Shown: positions 11,931 to 23,874 of the stretch, one piece after another
How the letters are laid out: every line of letters starts with the position of its first letter
Position numbering within the stretch: position 1 is the stretch's first letter
From: Amphibalanus amphitrite
Lineage: Eukaryota > Arthropoda > Thecostraca > Balanomorpha > Balanidae
DNA length: 64,000 bases
Direction: 5' to 3'
NCBI RefSeq assembly: GCF_019059575.1
Contig: NW_024882195.1
Coordinates: forward strand, 310,001-374,000
Made by a program: the position numbers and the translations under genes
Notes under the pieces: model-generated
The model's database searches: none
Told to the model about the DNA's origin: nothing
Seen by the model: only the letters and a program-made list of their open reading frames with translations

Positions 11931-12938
11931 CTGAGCTATAATCCCATACCGGCCTTCCAAGGGCGCCACGTCAGTGCACTCATTGCCCACACCCCTCCCT
12001 CACACTCGTAGTGGGTAAACTGTGTTATGCCTATAGCAACAATTTTGCGGATTTCACCACCGTTGTACGTTACATACATACTTCTCAAAGTTGACTCAAA
12101 ATGGTCCAGTATAAAATATGGTCTGCCAAACTTATGGACAAGGTCAGGCCCAAACCAAAGCGGGATGACAATAGCAGATGTTGTCAAATCGATACTGTAT
12201 CAGCAGAAACCACTCAGATGGCAAGGAAACTGCCGTGTGTTGATGTTTAGATGTATATGTAAAGGAAACAAATGAAGGAAGTCCGGAAGAGGGAGGAAAG
12301 ATCTTTTCTCGCTGCCTCAATGTTGAGGGGGCGCCGCCCCCTCGGCTCTCAAGTTGGGGGGGCAAGCGCCCCCGCTGCCCCCCTGTTCCCGGGTCTATGA
12401 TAAATGGTAGCTTACCCGACCCATGCTTTTATAATACTTTGTAAACACTTACCATTGCTTTTGTCGACCAGTTAACCCGCTTTGAGTCTGGAGTCAGTGC
12501 TTGGGTCCCTTTGCAGGCCGAGAGGTGGTAAAACACCCCCTGTCTAACTCGGCTCCTGGGCCAGGCACTGATTGAACTATGTTTCATTATCGCTTGGGGG
12601 AGGGGGCAAACGGGCCACTTTAGGCCTCTGGGAAGGGGGCATGGCCCTAAATGCCCCCTCCCTGGATCCGCCAGTGTAAGAGACCATTGGAGCTGCAGTT
12701 GGGTACCTCAGACGTCAGGGTACGCCCTCAGATGTATAGGACTCGCATGGAGACCTCTTACGCTATAGTGGACTGAACTGAAAGGACCCAAAGGAGCCTG
12801 TCTATGGCTCCCGGAAATAGACGTGGGCTCTCAGGAGCCCGCCAGAGCCCCCAATGAGGGATAAGTGAGGGATACCAAGTGCCTGCAATTGCATATTGCA
12901 TAAGCCATAACGCCATTACAAATCAATATAATATATAT

Positions 12939-13676
12939 CAGTGGCAGATCCAAGGGGGGCCACATGGGTCATGACCCCCCTTGGTGCCCGGGGGCACCAC
13001 AGGCCTGTCAGGGGCACCACCGGCCTAGTAGGGGCACCACCAGCCCGCCAGGGGCACCACAGGCCTAGCAAGGGCACCACGGGCCTGTGAGGGGTCCACA
13101 GGCTTGTCAGGGGCACCCCAGGTCTGTCAGGGACACCAGAGACCTGCCAGGGGCGCCGCCGGCCTCGCAGGGGCACCATGGGCCTGTCAGGGGCACCAGA
13201 GGCCTAGCAGGGGTACCACAGGCCTTGCAGGGGCACCTTGGGTCTGTCAGGGGCACCACAGTCCTGTCAGGGCCCAGGGGCACCAGCGGCCAAGCAGGGG
13301 CACCACAGGCCTGCCAGGGGCACCACCGGTCTAGCAGGGGCCCCACCGGCCTCGCAGGGGCACCATGGGCCTATCAGGGGCCCACCGGCCTCGCAGGGGC
13401 ACCACCGGCCTCGCAGGCATCACGGCATCACGCAGGGGCACCTTGGGCCTGTCGGGGGCATCACGGGCCTGTTGGGGGCACTTAAGGCTTGTCAGGGGCA
13501 CCACAGTCCTGTCAGGTCCCAGGGGCATCAGCAGCCTAGCAGGGGCACCCTAAGTAGGCCCGCCGGAGGCACCACAGGCCTGCCAGGGTCCAGGGGCACC
13601 ACAGACCTAGCAAGGGTACCACGGGCCTGTCAGGGGCACCTCAGGCTCCCATGCCCCCCCCCTGGATCCGCCAGTG
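12939..13676. mobile_element. TIR element filled by a 20-base minisatellite
   Basis: The left end CAGTGGCAGATCCAAGGGGGG (12939) and right end CCCCCCTGGATCCGCCAGTG (to 13676) are inverted and alike. Nearly all of the interior is the minisatellite listed next. The flanks (ATATATAT and ATGCCACA) do not match, so a duplication is not visible. Confidence 0.5.
12985..13645. repeat. Minisatellite, 20-base unit, >30 copies
   Basis: Units of the form AGGGGCACCACAGGCCTGTC repeat head to tail with substitutions and a few length changes. All frames stay open over long stretches because the unit lacks stops; these frames are not genes. Confidence 0.8.
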
Positions 13677-13800
13677 ATGCCACACCACGCGAAACACCGC
13701 CAACTCCCAGCTACCGCGCCATAAACACGTGCCAACAACAGTCTTTTTTGAAGGTCGACTCCACTCGCGCAACTTTTGACGTGCATAAAGCTTCCTATAC

Positions 13801-14030
13801 AGTTGGTGGGGCGGCTGCCCCACCAACTTGGTATTTTGCCCCACCAACTTAAGCTGATTTCTAAGACTTTGTTGCTTTGCAAATTTATCTTTTTCGCATT
13901 GAAGAGCTTTGGAATGTCTGTTCACTGCAAAATAATATGTCTGTAATGATAGGAGTTTATTCAGTGTGGCATTTTATTCAACTTTACAATCGGACATTGT
14001 GGCTTTGACGACTTTTTGCCCCACCAACTT
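13801..14030. mobile_element. Possible short MITE with AGTTGGTGGGGC ends
   Basis: AGTTGGTGGGGC at 13801 pairs with GCCCCACCAACTT ending at 14030. Two more GCCCCACCAACTT words lie at 13817-13830 and 13838-13850. There is no clear duplication, so support is limited. Confidence 0.3.
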
Positions 14031-14149
14031 CCCTGGACAAGCTCCACCTATGCTGGACTGTGAAACGACCACGACGGAAGGACTAATTCGGAGGTTGGAG
14101 AAGATAAAGACAACAGAACAGCTACAGAAAGACATGACTGAGAGGCAGT

Positions 14150-15000
14150 AGTGGATGCGTGAGATAACGAGTGCTGTCACGAGCGTCATGATGCCATCCG
14201 GGAGACTGTGGCGCGCATGGGAGAGACCGATCAACAGTCCCGTACACCAGTATCATGGTGAGGAAGGTGAACCCGAGTTCAAGTCTGGCAGCTGGTGTCA
14301 AGAAGCGAACCAGCTTCAGGTGTGGTAGGTGGGTCACATTGCCGTGAACTGTCGTTCTGCCAGTGCCTGTCCTCGCCCTGGAGAGGAAAGGCCTCAGCAG
14401 TCAGTGATCTCTGGACAGGAGGAGCTCACCAGCCAACCCAGCAGCTCAGCTGGGGTGGAGTGTTTCCAGTGTAGCGGCCGTGGACACTACCGTCGTCAGT
14501 GCCCCTCTGCACCCGGCAGTGCCCGTCCCCCGTCAAGGACCGTGAGGCGGCTGGGTACTCAACAGCCAGTTGCTGAGGTACGTACTGTGGTTCAGCTGGA
14601 AGGAGCCGATGTTCTGGCAGTTGTTGACACTGGCAGTGTGAACAGTCTTCTGCGTGACGAGTTGGCGTCTTCCCTACACTTGAAGGTGGAACCAGCAGTG
14701 GATCGCTTCATTGCAGCGAATGGGACTGTCGTGACTACAGTTGGGAGGTCACAAGTCTGCGTCAACATCGGTGATGTGGATTGTGGAATCCGTGTCCAGC
14801 TTCGTGGTGGTTCGTGACCTCACAGATCCAGCTCTGCTGGGAATGGACATTCTGCAGAAGGTGGGGGCTACTATTGAGTGTGCCTCTGGCAGCCTGGTGG
14901 TGGGTGGCAGGAAAATCAACACTGAGCTGCCCATCAAAACAAGAAATCAAGTATCCTGTGCTGCTAGGTCGGAAACCTTCATTAACATCAGGATGTGCTG
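14150..15000 (+). pseudogene. Gypsy-like Gag zinc knuckles and retropepsin, frameshifted
   Basis: Two CCHC knuckles (GHIAVNC near 14331; CFQCSGRGHYRRQC near 14461) are followed by an aspartic-protease active site AVVDTGSVNSLL (about 14616-14651). After a frameshift near 14800 comes LLGMDILQKVGATIE, the retropepsin C-terminal signature. In a gypsy-type polyprotein this is Gag-nucleocapsid and protease, upstream of RT. The first knuckle is frameshifted and no RT follows: the sequence breaks off near 15000, where element A's target begins. It is a dead fragment of an LTR element. Confidence 0.7.
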
Positions 15001-15044
15001 ATGTTGTGTGGCAGCAGACAGGATACGCTGCAGCCAGGTTCTTT

Positions 15045-15263
15045 TGTTTGTTTGTTTGTTAATTGGGGCTTTAGGGCGCGCCGACTACTTAGGTCATTTT
15101 GCGCCCATAACGTCGTTTTAATAAAACAAGTGTGTCAAAAGAGAGAACCTTCTAGATACGAAGACTAAAAAGTAAAAGACTCGATATAAAACAGCAAGGT
15201 AAGATAAAGCAGCGCAAGAGTGTCGTCCTAGATAACTGACTAGATGTAAGGACTAGAGAGGAC
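15045..15263 (-). other. 3' UTR and CAAA tail of element A
   Basis: On the minus strand this ends with GGGCGCAAAATGACCTAAGT, then CCCCAATTAACAAACAAACA, a 3' terminus with a CAAA-type tail immediately before the target duplication. The link to ORF2 is broken by the Tc1 and TTAA elements. Short remnants (17537-17549 and 18740-18745) bridge them. Confidence 0.7.
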
Positions 15264-15265
15264 TA

Positions 15266-17536
15266 CACCTTTTTAGGCGCAAATTAATCTAACTGAAGAC
15301 CAAATTAAAACAAGTGAAATCCAATTTAAGACAAGTGAAGCCCATATTAAAACAGTTGAGATCCAAACTAATCTTTGTGAAATGCATTTTAAAACAATTG
15401 AAATGCAATTTAAAACAGTTGATGAGTTTAACATTATTGGATGTGTTGAAAATTTACCTATGTGGCGATTGTTGAAGCTATGATACCTTAACCTATGCCT
15501 ATGCAGGTGGGTGCACTGATGTGCCTAATGGAGGTTTACTAAAACAAGGTGCATGGTTTTGCACAGTTAAATTGCACGTGAAAAAACTAATTTTACTGAC
15601 ATTTTTTTCTGGGCTGAAGACGACGGCTCCTTTGAGTCCTGCTTATTTCACTCACTTGAAGTAGATTGGTGTGAAAAGTTGGCTTTATAGTCTATGTAAT
15701 ATTTATTTCTTCTGTAAATACCAATAACTTCTGTACCATACAATTGCATTGCATCATGGAGGGTGACTTTCAGGTCTTAAAAGACACGGTCTTAAAAGAC
15801 ACGGATCAGGAAGTTGACCAACCAGCGCCGGCAAACACGCCGAATCGACGTGGAGTCAAACCAGGAACCCGGCGTGGGCACTACGTCCGAGTCCCACGTG
15901 ATGCTCGGAAGCGGATTATAGACTGCTTCAAAGCTGGCGGCGACTGAAAGCAGGCCGCCACTGCCAATGGAGTTGCCGTGAAGACTGCCTACGGCTACAT
16001 TCGGCGAGGCGAGGGTGACGGTGACGGGCCACCAAGGAAGCGAGGTGGCGCAACGGTCTGCAAGATGGACGCGGCAATGATTGACACTTTAGTAGGCTAT
16101 GTGGAAGCTAGCCCTCAGCTCAATCTGAAGGAGATCGCGAACAAACTGCGCGAGGAAACTGGTGTGCAGCTGTCCACTAACACTGTTCACAAGCACCTGA
16201 GTGGTCGCATGTACACGGTTAAGAAGGTCCTGCCCGAGCCGGTAACAATGAACAGTGCGACAAATAAAGACAGAAGAGCCACCTTTGTGCGAAAGATAAT
16301 GGAAGCCACTGGTGCTGGCAAGACGATCCTGTACATGGACGAAACAAATGTAAATTTGTTTCTCCGACGTTCAGAGGGACGGTCCCGCCGCGGCCAACGG
16401 TGCTGCGTGAAGGTCGCCACAGGTAAGGGCGACAACATCCATGTCATCGGCGCCATAAGCCAAACGGGCATGGTGTACTGGGAGCGGCGGCGCGGATCGT
16501 TCCGCAAGGAGGACTGCTGCGAATGGCTCCGGCGAGCTCTTCGACACTGTCCAGAGCCGATGGAGAATGTCGTGGTGGTGTGCGACAACGCGCCAGCCCA
16601 CACCGACCTGGAGGCCATCCAAGCGGAGCCAGAGTTTGAGGGCGTCCAAGTCCTCCGCACCGCCCCCTACAGCGCACCCCTTAACCCCACCATTGAGGAG
16701 TGCTGGTCGGCGATGAAGGCGGCGATGAAGAACAGCATGACAGCCAGCTTTCAGGAGATGATGACGCCAGAGACGGGGATCTCACAGACCGAGCACCGGC
16801 TTCGATATCTCGAGCGCAACATTGATGCCGCCATGCCTCGCATCACACCCATCATGTGCATGCACGCTTGCAATCACGTCCAAAGGCACTTCGCTGGGTG
16901 TCTGGCACTCATGGACTTGGCGATGGGCGTGTGAGCGCTACACTCGTAGTGCAATGAATGATTATCGGATTGCATGGAACGAGAACTACCGGGTGCGGCC
17001 GGGGGAGGCGGTCACGGTGCCAGGTTTTCCACGGCCGCTCCAATGTGCCGCACCGGGGGCCAGCATCGCCCATGAATTACCGTAAGAATGTAAACAGCGC
17101 ACTTGTTGTCAATGAATTACACCGACATTTATTGGTATTGAGCATGATCATTGATGTTTGTACCGTACCAATATACGATGGCATTGGTTTCCCACAGCGA
17201 TATTACCTTCTGCCCGGTCAGGGTTTTTTGTCTTCGTCCTGGAAAGAATACAAATAAAGACGATGTCATTTGGTATTTGATTTTACATTTTCTTCTTGAA
17301 ATCATAAGCAAATTGATCACTCATTGGCAATCATTTGCGACACTAATAGCTTTCTGCAGTTCGTATATTCTGCGGTCTTTCAAGCGTTTTAAACTGCATT
17401 TCAATTGTTTTAAAATGCATTTCATAAAGATTAATTTGGATCTCAACTGTTTTAATATGGGCTTCACTTGTCTTAAATTGGATTTCACTTGTTTTAATTT
17501 GGTCTTCAGTTTGATTAATTTGCGCCTAAAAAGGTG
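15266..17536 (+). mobile_element. Tc1/IS630-superfamily transposon, 2.27 kb
   Basis: Long inverted repeats of about 165 bases (15266-15430 and 17377-17536) begin CACCTTTTTAGGCGC and are flanked on both sides by TA, the superfamily's target duplication. The repeats contain a reiterated theme of AAACAATTGAAATGC/ACAAGTGAAATCC-like words. One transposase gene lies inside, broken by a stop. It is inserted in the 3' UTR of element A. Confidence 0.85.
15756..16934 (+). pseudogene. IS630/Tc1-like DDE transposase, one in-frame stop
   Basis: From ATG 15756 the frame runs to 16934 (393 codons with stop), interrupted only by TGA at 15945-15947. Residues ~40-140 form helix-turn-helix DNA-binding regions (VKTAYGYIRRG; LSTNTVHKHLSG). 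The DDE triad is visible as LYMDETNVNLF, VVVCDNAPAH and APLNPTIEECW, with 36 residues between the second Asp and the first Glu. The superfamily cuts and pastes DNA into TA sites. The nearby terminal repeats and TA duplication fit. The stop probably inactivates it unless read through. ATG at 15978 would give a shorter protein lacking the first DNA-binding helices. Confidence 0.85.
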
Positions 17537-17549
17537 TAGTTGGATTTAA

Positions 17550-18739
17550 CCCGCGCCCAGCTGGGGGGGGGGGTGTTTGAACACCCCCCCTTGTGGTTTT
17601 TCGCGAATATCTCAAAAACGGCGGCGCCTCCGCGCCGCCGTTTTTGGTACACCTTATCATACATCAATTCTACACATGTTGTGAAAATTTCAGACCAAGG
17701 TCATTCAAGGTCAGGTCACCAGGTCACTTGAAGTGACCTCACCTCATAAAAAGTTTCAATGTCTGTCATAGCTACACCGAGTGACCGATCGCTTTGAAAC
17801 TTTCAGCGATTGCTAAGAGCAATAGCATGTACAAAATGTATATCTCAGAATTTTGATATCGATGACCTAAGGTCAGGTCAATTTTGCGACCTCCCCATTA
17901 TAAGTCAATGGGAGAAAATTGAAATGCGCCTCTTTTGGACGAAAGACATTATAAACACTCCCAAACACCGAATTACAAGTGGTTTAGACACACTGAACAT
18001 GAAAATGGCGTCCGTGACCCTTGTTTATGCCCTGAGGTCATCTTAGGTCACGAATGGTATCTAACAGTTTTTCGCAAATAACTTTTGATAGAGGCATGCT
18101 ACAGCGATGAAAACGCCTTAGATGTGTTCAGCTCGACGATACGGATCGACTGATATGCAACATGACCCTTTCCGGTCAGGTCATGACCTTGACCTGAGGT
18201 CAAATTTTCAAGCTGACCTTTCAAGGTCAAGTTATAGTTCATTCGATGCGTCTTGACGAGAGGAACACGATGACGGTAAAAGTAAGCTCGTACAGGTCTT
18301 GGGTCAAAAGTTATTGCAGAAAAACTGTTTCCGAAAAATCGGCTATTTTTGCAGTTTTTGCCCCCTGCAGGCAAAACCGTTGAAGTTAGGTCAAATCTGA
18401 GAGAATTAATCAGAAAGGGCGTTAATAGGGCTATCGAATGCGCTTTTCCGCGGCGCTGTAGCTCTATTGGTTCCCGAGTTATGCGTTGGCTTCTTGGAAA
18501 TTTTCGACATTCGACCTGGAAATCGGCGAAATTTTGCCTTCCATGACCTCTGGTGACCTGACCTTTGACCTGACCAAAAAATTGACCGAAGTGATTTCGT
18601 CATTATTTTTGACGCTCTTTCGAACGCCGCCTTCCGCGTATCGCTACGTGGCCCAGGAGCCGAGTTACAAGGGGGGGTGTTCAAACACCCCCCCCCCCCA
18701 GCAGGGCGTGGAAATCCAGGACCCCCAGCCGGGCGCGGG
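17550..18739. mobile_element. TTAA-flanked non-autonomous DNA element, 1.19 kb
   Basis: Ends CCCGCGCCC(A/G)GCTGGGGG are inverted and flanked by TTAA on both sides (17546-17549, 18740-18743), the duplication used by piggyBac and Kolobok transposons. Just inside each end is the hairpin GGGGGTGTTTGAACACCCCC; the right end also has ~29 extra bases. There is no coding frame. The interior holds many GGTCA/TGACC words. A second copy begins at 63615. It landed three bases after the ORF2 stop of element A. Confidence 0.8.
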
Positions 18740-18745
18740 TTAATG

Positions 18746-19645
18746 TCAGGTCGAGTAAATCGCTTGGAAGTTGATCGAACGGATAAAGGAAAAAATGTTG
18801 CCGGATAAAACCCAGGGTGAGTCGTCACCCAGAAGGTGGCGGATAGTGGTATCCGGAGCGATGCGCCCGAGATAGCGTGTCCGGTTCGGTTCAGCGAGAG
18901 GACAAGATAAAAGCACGTGAGAGACAGTGAGAGGCACGGCACACCGACTGCATGTGGGTTGTTCCTCTCCACGGAGGAGATAGCCATGAGTCGCGTACGT
19001 ATGACCAATACGTAATCTGCAGAGGGCCACTTCCTGGTGCCTGTTGCTTTGGAAGCAAGACTGCCAGGGCTCCAAGGTAGGCTTCACGCTCCGCAGCTTC
19101 CCAGATCCTTGGAGATGCCACTCTGCCTGCCAGCTTGACATCGTGAAGGTTTGGATGGCTGGGTAAAAATCACGAGCCGGCAGGGGCAAACGCCGAAGGC
19201 ATGGAGCCGCGGCCGCGCGTCTCGCGGCCGCGTCGGCGAGCTCATTGCCAGTTATACCCACATGGCTTGGAATCCAGCAAAACTTAATAGTTTTGCCTGA
19301 CTGCTCCACCGACGTGAGCCGAGATAAAATGTCTTGGACTATCGGATTGTCTGGGTTGAACCTCCGTATAGCCAGCAGGCTGCTGAGAGAATCCGATAAA
19401 ATGAGGTAAGACAAGTTGTCAGACACCTCGATAAAACACAACGCCTTCTCGATTGCAACGAGCTCGGATGAGAAAACGGAGGCAGAGGAAGGCAATGAAA
19501 AAGTGCGCGTGTCGCGACCAGCCACGAAAGCGCAGCCGACGCCGTCCTCCGTTTTCGAGCCGTCTGTAAACACCGAGATAAAACCGTCGTATGAAGCAAT
19601 GTGTTCCAATGCCCGTGCTCGTTGCACACATGGCGGCAGGTCGTC
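18746..19645 (-). pseudogene. Element A ORF2, C-terminal part: RNase H and tail
   Basis: This is the last ~300 residues of A's ORF2, severed from RT by insertion B. RNase H motifs are present: VFTDGSK (first Asp), SSELVAIEKAL (Glu), LILSDSLSS (Asp) and WIPSHVGITGNELAD. A Cys/His motif, TCSRCAVPLTVSHVLLSC, follows near the C-terminus, as in arthropod I-like elements. The domain removes the RNA strand during retrotransposition. Its frame is continuous with 20920-23793 once B is removed. Confidence 0.85.
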
Positions 19646-20919
19646 CATCATCATCATCATCATTTATTTCGTTTGGAAGCTCCATGCACTCACGGCTTTT
19701 CAGTCCAAGTGTCATACAGTAAATAGGTAGGCACATATAGGTATAAAGCTAAAATAAACACTTAAGCTAAAAGTAAAAACCATGAAAAGCATGGGACTTA
19801 AAAAGTAAAATGCATATCGGTACAAATGACCGAAAGCTACGCGCACAGTGACTAGTCACCATTGAGTAATAGTCGACAACGCCTGCGACAAGTGGCCGAC
19901 GTGCGCGACGACCGAATGTCTGCTGGCAGCGAGTTCCAAACGTCACAGGCGCGGTAATAAAAGAACTTGCGAGCATGTTCGGTGCGGACCCTCGGCAGTT
20001 CGAGCTGCATATTCTCAGTGGCTCGAGTCTGTCTGCTCGACACGTCGCTGCGTTGTACAAACCGCTCAGAGAGGCACTTCGGTGCATGAACATTATTCAA
20101 CAAGTAATGCACAGTACTGCAGTCATTCTCCGCCACCAGCCTGTCTATATGGGGCCAGCATAGCTCTGCCAACAGAGGCGTCACATGAGCCGAGCGTCGG
20201 ACCCCCATGACGACCTGTGCACAGTGGTTTATCACCTTCTGAATACGGTGTCGCTACACGACGCCACATCCCGACCACACAGACATACAGTATCGGATGT
20301 GGGGGAAAATTAACATCTCCACGATCATCTGCTTCACGTTTCGCGGCAGGCCGCGAGCGGATCTGGACAGTCCCCCTAGTGTGGCATAGCATCGGCGGAT
20401 GACCGCGGTCACATGCGATTCAAAAGTCAGTCCGGAGTCGACTACCACACCGAGAATCTTGGTCGCTACGGATGGACGAATCGTCGCACTACCAAATTTA
20501 ACAGTAAATTCTGTGTCGAGTCGGCGCCTTTGTGACTTTACAACAACAAGATCTGTTTTGGTGGGATTGATTTTCAGACAGTTTTGAACAAACCAGTGAC
20601 TCGCGATCTCTAAAGTGCTCTCTACATCTGATTTGAGTTTTGGCATGTGCTTTGGTGATACTCTATGCAAAAACTGAACGTCATCGGCGTACATAACAGT
20701 TTTTGTGTCCAGGTACGATGCTAGATCATTCGTGAAAATCAAAAACAGGATCGGCCCGAGCAGCGACCCCTGAATCACGCCGTGAGTGATCGGTCTCACT
20801 TCCTCACCACCCCGAACCACCTGACATCTGTCGGACAACCAGTCACGGAACCAGTGCGCGTCGATTCCATACCAGCCCAGCTTTTCCAGGAGCCGGGGAT
20901 GCTGGACACTGTCAAAAGC
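19646..20919 (-). mobile_element. Non-LTR element B (CR1/L2-like), 5'-truncated, inside A
   Basis: B starts inside its RT (AFDSVQHPRLLEKLGWYGID) and carries GVIQGSLLGPILF, then the active site VMYADDVQFL, then the C-terminal region ending near 19852 with FFYYRACDVWNSLP, typical of CR1/L2/Jockey-like elements. One TAG at 20254-20256 interrupts an otherwise single frame. The 3' UTR ends in an (ATG)n tail seen on plus as CATCATCATCATCAT (19646-19660). I could not see a target duplication. B is joined in frame to A at lysine codons 20920-20925. Confidence 0.82.
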
Positions 20920-23793
20920 CTTCTTGACCTCAGAGAGCGTGAGGTCTACTTGCGCTGGAGCGTATTTCCATGGCGGAGAGGGCGTACCCCACGTACGTCG
21001 CACTTCACGGAACTCTATGTTGACTGTAGAAAAGAGCTCTTTTATGCGCAATCCGAAGGAGACCGATTGTCGCACTCTGTCAAGACCATTAAAATCAGGA
21101 GAAAAGACGTACGGATACGTCGGATGTCCTGGGAACTGGCGGAGTTTCAGTGCGTACCTCATCCCCAGCATCTGACGGCGGAGAGATAGTGGCGGTTCGT
21201 GTGCCTCGGCGAGGAGGCTGCTCTTGGGCGACGTGCGGAATGCACCTGTGGCAACACGTAGCGCCGCGTGGTGCACGGAGTCAAGAGCCTTTTTACTGGA
21301 TTCGCTGGCAGAGTCGTAAACAAAGCATGCGTAATCCAGTTTCGATCGGACGATCGACCGATATAAAAGAAGGAGCGTCCTGCGGTCCGCACCATAAGAT
21401 GTGCGGGCGACACATTTTAAAACGTTCAGGGATTTAAAACATCGTTCCCGAAGCGTTCTAAAATGTTCTCTATACGTCAAACGACTGTCAAAAAATATTC
21501 CAAGAAACTTTGCCACCGGCCGAGTAGGAATCACCTGTCCACGGAGCTTGATTCCCAAGGCTAAGTCGTCGCAGCGGCGGCGGCAAAAGTGCATAGCGAC
21601 GGTCTTCGTTGTTGAAAAACGTAGGCCGTTGTCGTCGCTCCACCTCTCTAGACGGGTTACAGCGAGCTGCAACTGTCTGGCAACGTGACGGGCGGTCGCG
21701 GCAGAAAACCAGATCGCGAAATCATCGACAAATAGCGATCTGCCGATGGATGGTGCAAGTTTGTCGCCAATATCATTGATCGCCACAGCGAACAGCGCCA
21801 CACTGAGAACTCCGCCTTGGGGAACTCCGTTCTCTTGAGTAAAACTGCTCGAAAGACTACTGCCAACTCGGACTTTGAACCGACGACCCGATAAAAAGTT
21901 CTTGATAAAGAGGCCCATCCGGCCGCGTATGCCGTACTTGTGTACTTTGGAAAGTATTCTGTGTCGTAACACTGTGTCATAGGCCGCCTCAATATCAAAG
22001 AACAGTGCTCCAAGGTGCTTCTTTTCAGTAAAACAGGTGCGTATCTCGGTGTCGAGGGCTAAAATGTGGTCAACAGGGCTGCGGTGCTTTCTAAAACCGC
22101 ACTGGGCGTTTGTAAAAACACCGTGATGTTCCAGAAACCAGCTAAGACGCACATTGACCATCTTCTCCATCAGCTTTCAAAGTGATGATGTGAGAGAGAT
22201 GGGCCGATAGTGGAGAGGATCATGTCCCGATTTGCCAGCCTTCAAGATAGGAATGATAGTGGCTTCCCGCCAGGTCTCAGGGAAAGTGCCAGTCTCCCAA
22301 AGCGAATTGAAAGTTGCTAGCAGCGCCTCGAGGGCAACCGCCGGGAGATGACGGAGCATGTCGTTGTGGACAGCATCCGGACCTTCTGAGACGCTGCGCA
22401 ACGAGCTGATGGCAGACGTGAGCTCAGCCATAGAGAAAGGCTCGTTGTACACCAAATTTTCAGCTGTGCTGAAGTCCACGACGGCTGGTGCAGGTCGTGA
22501 GGACGGCTCTCCTCGGCAGCGCTGATAGAGTGCACGGCCTATCGTCTCTGCGACGTCTAAAGGGTGGGATATGTCCGTGTTGTTCACTCTTAAAACCGGA
22601 AGCGGAACAGAGCTGAACCGGCCATCAATGCGCTTCATGCGTGCCCATATCTGGGTCGTAGGAGTAAAACGGTTTAAGGAACTCACGTACGTGCGCCATG
22701 AAACAGCCTTTGCCTCTTTTAAAACGCGACGGGCAAAAGCCCGCGCTTTCTTAAAAGCGATGAGGTTCTCAGTAGTACTGCTCCGGTCAAACTTTCTAAA
22801 AGCGCGCTTGCTGGCACGAATCGCATCTCCGCATTCCTTGGTCCACCACGGGACCGGAGGACGACGAGGCTGACTCGACGTCTTGGGTATGCACCCGTTT
22901 GCGGAGTCAATGAGTAAATATGTAAAATCCTCTGTAGACATCACAGAGGCGTCGGCTCTGGATAAAACCGTGGCCTCTACGGCGGCCTGGAATTCGCCCC
23001 AGTCGGCCTTCCGAACATTCCACCTGGGTGGACGGTTGCCTGACACTGGGGACTCCTGGTGCTCCAGCCACACTGGGAAGTGGTCGCTCCCGAGTGGGTC
23101 GTCATGGACGGACCAGGTAAAAAGCTGAGCTAGCCGCGGACTGACTAAGCTCAGGTCCAGAGCCGATGTTTGACCGGAGGGTGTTGTAAAATGGGTGCGC
23201 TGTCCTGTATTTAAAATACACAGCGCCTCATCGCGGATAAAAGATTCTAAAAGTCGACCACGAGTGCCAGTCGTGTCGCATCCCCACGCCAGGCTATGGG
23301 CATTAAAATCGCCGACTACCAGGACCGGAGGTGGAAGCTCATCGACAAGTCGATGCAGCTCAACCACCGGGAGCGCTATACCTGGTGGAAGGTATAAAGA
23401 GCATACAGTTAGTTCCCGGTGGTTGAAATCAACTCTAGCGGCTACCGCCTGCAGAGGAGTCTGCAGCGGAACCTGACGTGCGGGCACACTGTGGTCCACT
23501 GCCAAAAGTACACCTCCATGGGCAATGGTCGGGGTGTCTAAGTCTCTTCTAAAAACAGAGTAACCCTTGATTGCAAAGGTAACGTTTGGCGCTAGCTTGG
23601 TCTCCTGGAGACCTAAAACAAGGGGTGTGCGCCAACGGATAAGAGACTGTAGGTCCTGGTAGTTGGCCTGGAGGCCTCTACAGTTCCACTGTAGAATAAA
23701 AGGCGTGGTTAAAAAGGCGCAAAAAGGGCGCGTATAACATGAGGCAAAGGCGCACACAGATACCTGACTGACCACAAAAAAGGTAAAAAGCAC
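20920..23793 (-). pseudogene. Element A ORF2, endonuclease and reverse transcriptase
   Basis: The APE-type endonuclease has all signature residues: LQWNCRGL, LQETKL, VVGDFNAH, SALDLSLVS and GSDHFP. The RT follows with GFRKHRSPVDHIL, DIEAAYDT, GVPQGGVLS, LFVDDFAIW and KFLGI. ORF2 nicks target DNA and copies its RNA there. A TGA at 22177-22179 splits endonuclease from RT; it lies where the related element C has a glycine codon (SLGKL), so a single GGA-to-TGA change is likely. B interrupts it at 20920; joining to 19645 gives an in-frame ORF2 of ~1257 residues. The true start may be downstream of 23793, nearer FILQWN. Confidence 0.88.
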
Positions 23794-23874
23794 CGAGAAA
23801 AATGCACCTGGTAAAAAAGCGCAATAGCGCGAAAAAGATAAAAGGATAAAAGAGGAAATGACTAGACTGAAAGA

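Larger units (their letters stand above)
8552..12676. mobile_element. Possible large element with CACTGGCGGATCCAGG ends
   Basis: CACTGGCGGATCCAGG at 8552-8567 is matched by its exact reverse complement at 12661-12676, a 16-base perfect inverted pair 4.1 kb apart. The same end type recurs at 12939 and 13661-13676. No transposase lies between, and flanking bases (CTTCTTAG, TAAGAGAC) are not a duplication, so the two ends may belong to different copies. The interval holds GGTCA repeats, a minisatellite and a hAT-like MITE. Confidence 0.3.

Noticed and set aside
8552..12676. A single intact 4.1 kb DNA transposon
   Set aside because: The 16-base ends match, but there is no transposase and no target duplication; kept only as a low-confidence feature.
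12985..13645. Possible CRISPR-like array
   Set aside because: Units are contiguous 20-base repeats without unique spacers, in a eukaryotic context; it is a minisatellite.
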